Origin: Oscillospiraceae bacterium
Lineage (GTDB): Bacteria; Bacillota; Clostridia; Oscillospirales; Acutalibacteraceae
NCBI GenBank assembly: GCA_031270785.1
Contig: JAISWM010000110.1
Coordinates: 1 to 15,440 of the forward strand
Length of the DNA stretch: 15,440 nt
Direction: 5' to 3'
This document shows positions 15,158 to 15,440 of this stretch, one piece after another. Under the pieces are notes generated by a model. That model ran no database searches. It saw only the letters and a list, made by a program, of their open reading frames with translations, and had not been told where the DNA came from. Position numbers and translations under genes: made by a program. Position 1 is the first letter of the stretch, and each line of letters opens with the position of its first letter.

Positions 15158-15177
15158 GCTACTTGTTATAGCCAATT

Positions 15178-15254
15178 GGACCATTAGCTCAGTTGGTTAG
15201 AGCAACCGGCTCATAACCGGTTGGTCCGGGGTTCGAGTCCCTGATGGTCCACCA
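15178..15254 (+). tRNA. tRNA with CAT anticodon (Ile2 or elongator Met)
   Basis: A 77-nt cloverleaf with encoded CCA: acceptor GGACCAT/ATGGTCC with A73, D arm GCTC-AGTTGGTTA-GAGC, anticodon stem ACCGG/CCGGT around CTCATAA, variable loop TGGTC, and T arm CGGGG-TTCGAGT-CCCTG. CAT is read as Met, or as Ile (AUA) after TilS lysidine modification. The GGACC acceptor and CTCATAA loop resemble Firmicute tRNA-Ile2, so I lean that way. The 1-72 G-C pair argues against initiator tRNA. Confidence 0.93.
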
Positions 15255-15258
15255 GTGT

Positions 15259-15283
15259 GGCGTTAGTTAAGGGAACTGACGCC
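15259..15283. terminator. Hairpin after the tRNA
   Basis: GGCGTTAGTT (15259-15268), loop AAGGG, AACTGACGCC (15274-15283), a 10-bp stem with one G-T pair, starting 4 nt after the CCA. No T run follows, so it may be a processing or weak termination signal. From 15284 to 15440 I see no gene; TGAAGC (15380) and GCTTCA (15435) form a loose inverted repeat. Confidence 0.4.
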
Positions 15284-15440
15284 GAAGATTGAAACATTTT
15301 GAAACCTTGCCTTGGTTTTGTAGTGTTTTTTGTTTGCTGTGAATCCGCAATTATTAATACCATTTTGTTTTAACCTGATGAAGCGCACCTTTCATTTTGA
15401 CTTTCTTCCCTGCCGAAAGATTTTAGCATTTGGTGCTTCA

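Noticed and set aside
14990..15184. Minus-strand 64-residue frame
   Set aside because: It crosses the 117-bp element, the tRNA promoter and the tRNA 5' end on the opposite strand.
15255..15440. Integration site or partial gene after the tRNA
   Set aside because: No repeat of the tRNA 3' end, no integrase and no coding frame of useful length is visible.

Overview
This window looks like chromosome from a low-GC, Gram-positive-type bacterium of the Clostridia. Evidence is an AddAB (not RecBCD) pair, a clostridial-style M18 aminopeptidase, strong AGGAGG-type ribosome binding sites, TTGACA-17-TATAAT promoters, encoded CCA on both tRNAs, and TGA used as a stop. A signal-peptide-bearing Rab/Ras-like GTPase and intergenic DNA full of palindromic elements suggest a host-associated, possibly intracellular organism, for example an endosymbiont of a protist. 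That lifestyle is inference.

Layout. Positions 1-1254 (minus) hold the secreted Rab-like GTPase, its near-consensus promoter, and a frameshifted continuation of its alanine-rich repeat tail running off the window edge. Positions 1412-8541 (minus) hold addB-addA, the helicase-nuclease for double-strand-break repair. AddB is longer than its first ATG/GTG/TTG codon implies: its Walker A segment lies upstream and appears to start at an ATT codon behind a good Shine-Dalgarno. Both proteins carry a GC-rich, palindrome-rich in-frame segment that looks inserted. Positions 8731-8807 (minus) are tRNA-Arg(CCG). Positions 8886-9760 are a dense cluster of hairpin repeats. lepA (elongation factor 4) is at 9822-11633 (+). 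An unrecognised 199-residue protein with its own promoter and a perfect inverted repeat over the -35 is at 11848-12447 (+). A second repeat cluster fills 12448-13232. An M18 aminopeptidase is at 13233-14636 (minus), more repeats occupy 14661-15112, and a CAT-anticodon tRNA (Ile2 or Met) with a consensus promoter is at 15178-15254 (+).

The housekeeping genes are ordinary. The unusual content is (1) the exported eukaryote-like GTPase with a decaying repeat tail, and (2) a modular set of small palindromic elements. The latter include five copies of exactly 82 bp, two of exactly 117 bp with TATAGCTGTT inverted ends, a 141-bp tandem array, an approximately 187-bp direct duplication, and chimeras sharing arms. 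Stem changes that keep pairing suggest they spread or are maintained as hairpins. No transposase is visible here, so any mobilising enzyme would have to act in trans.
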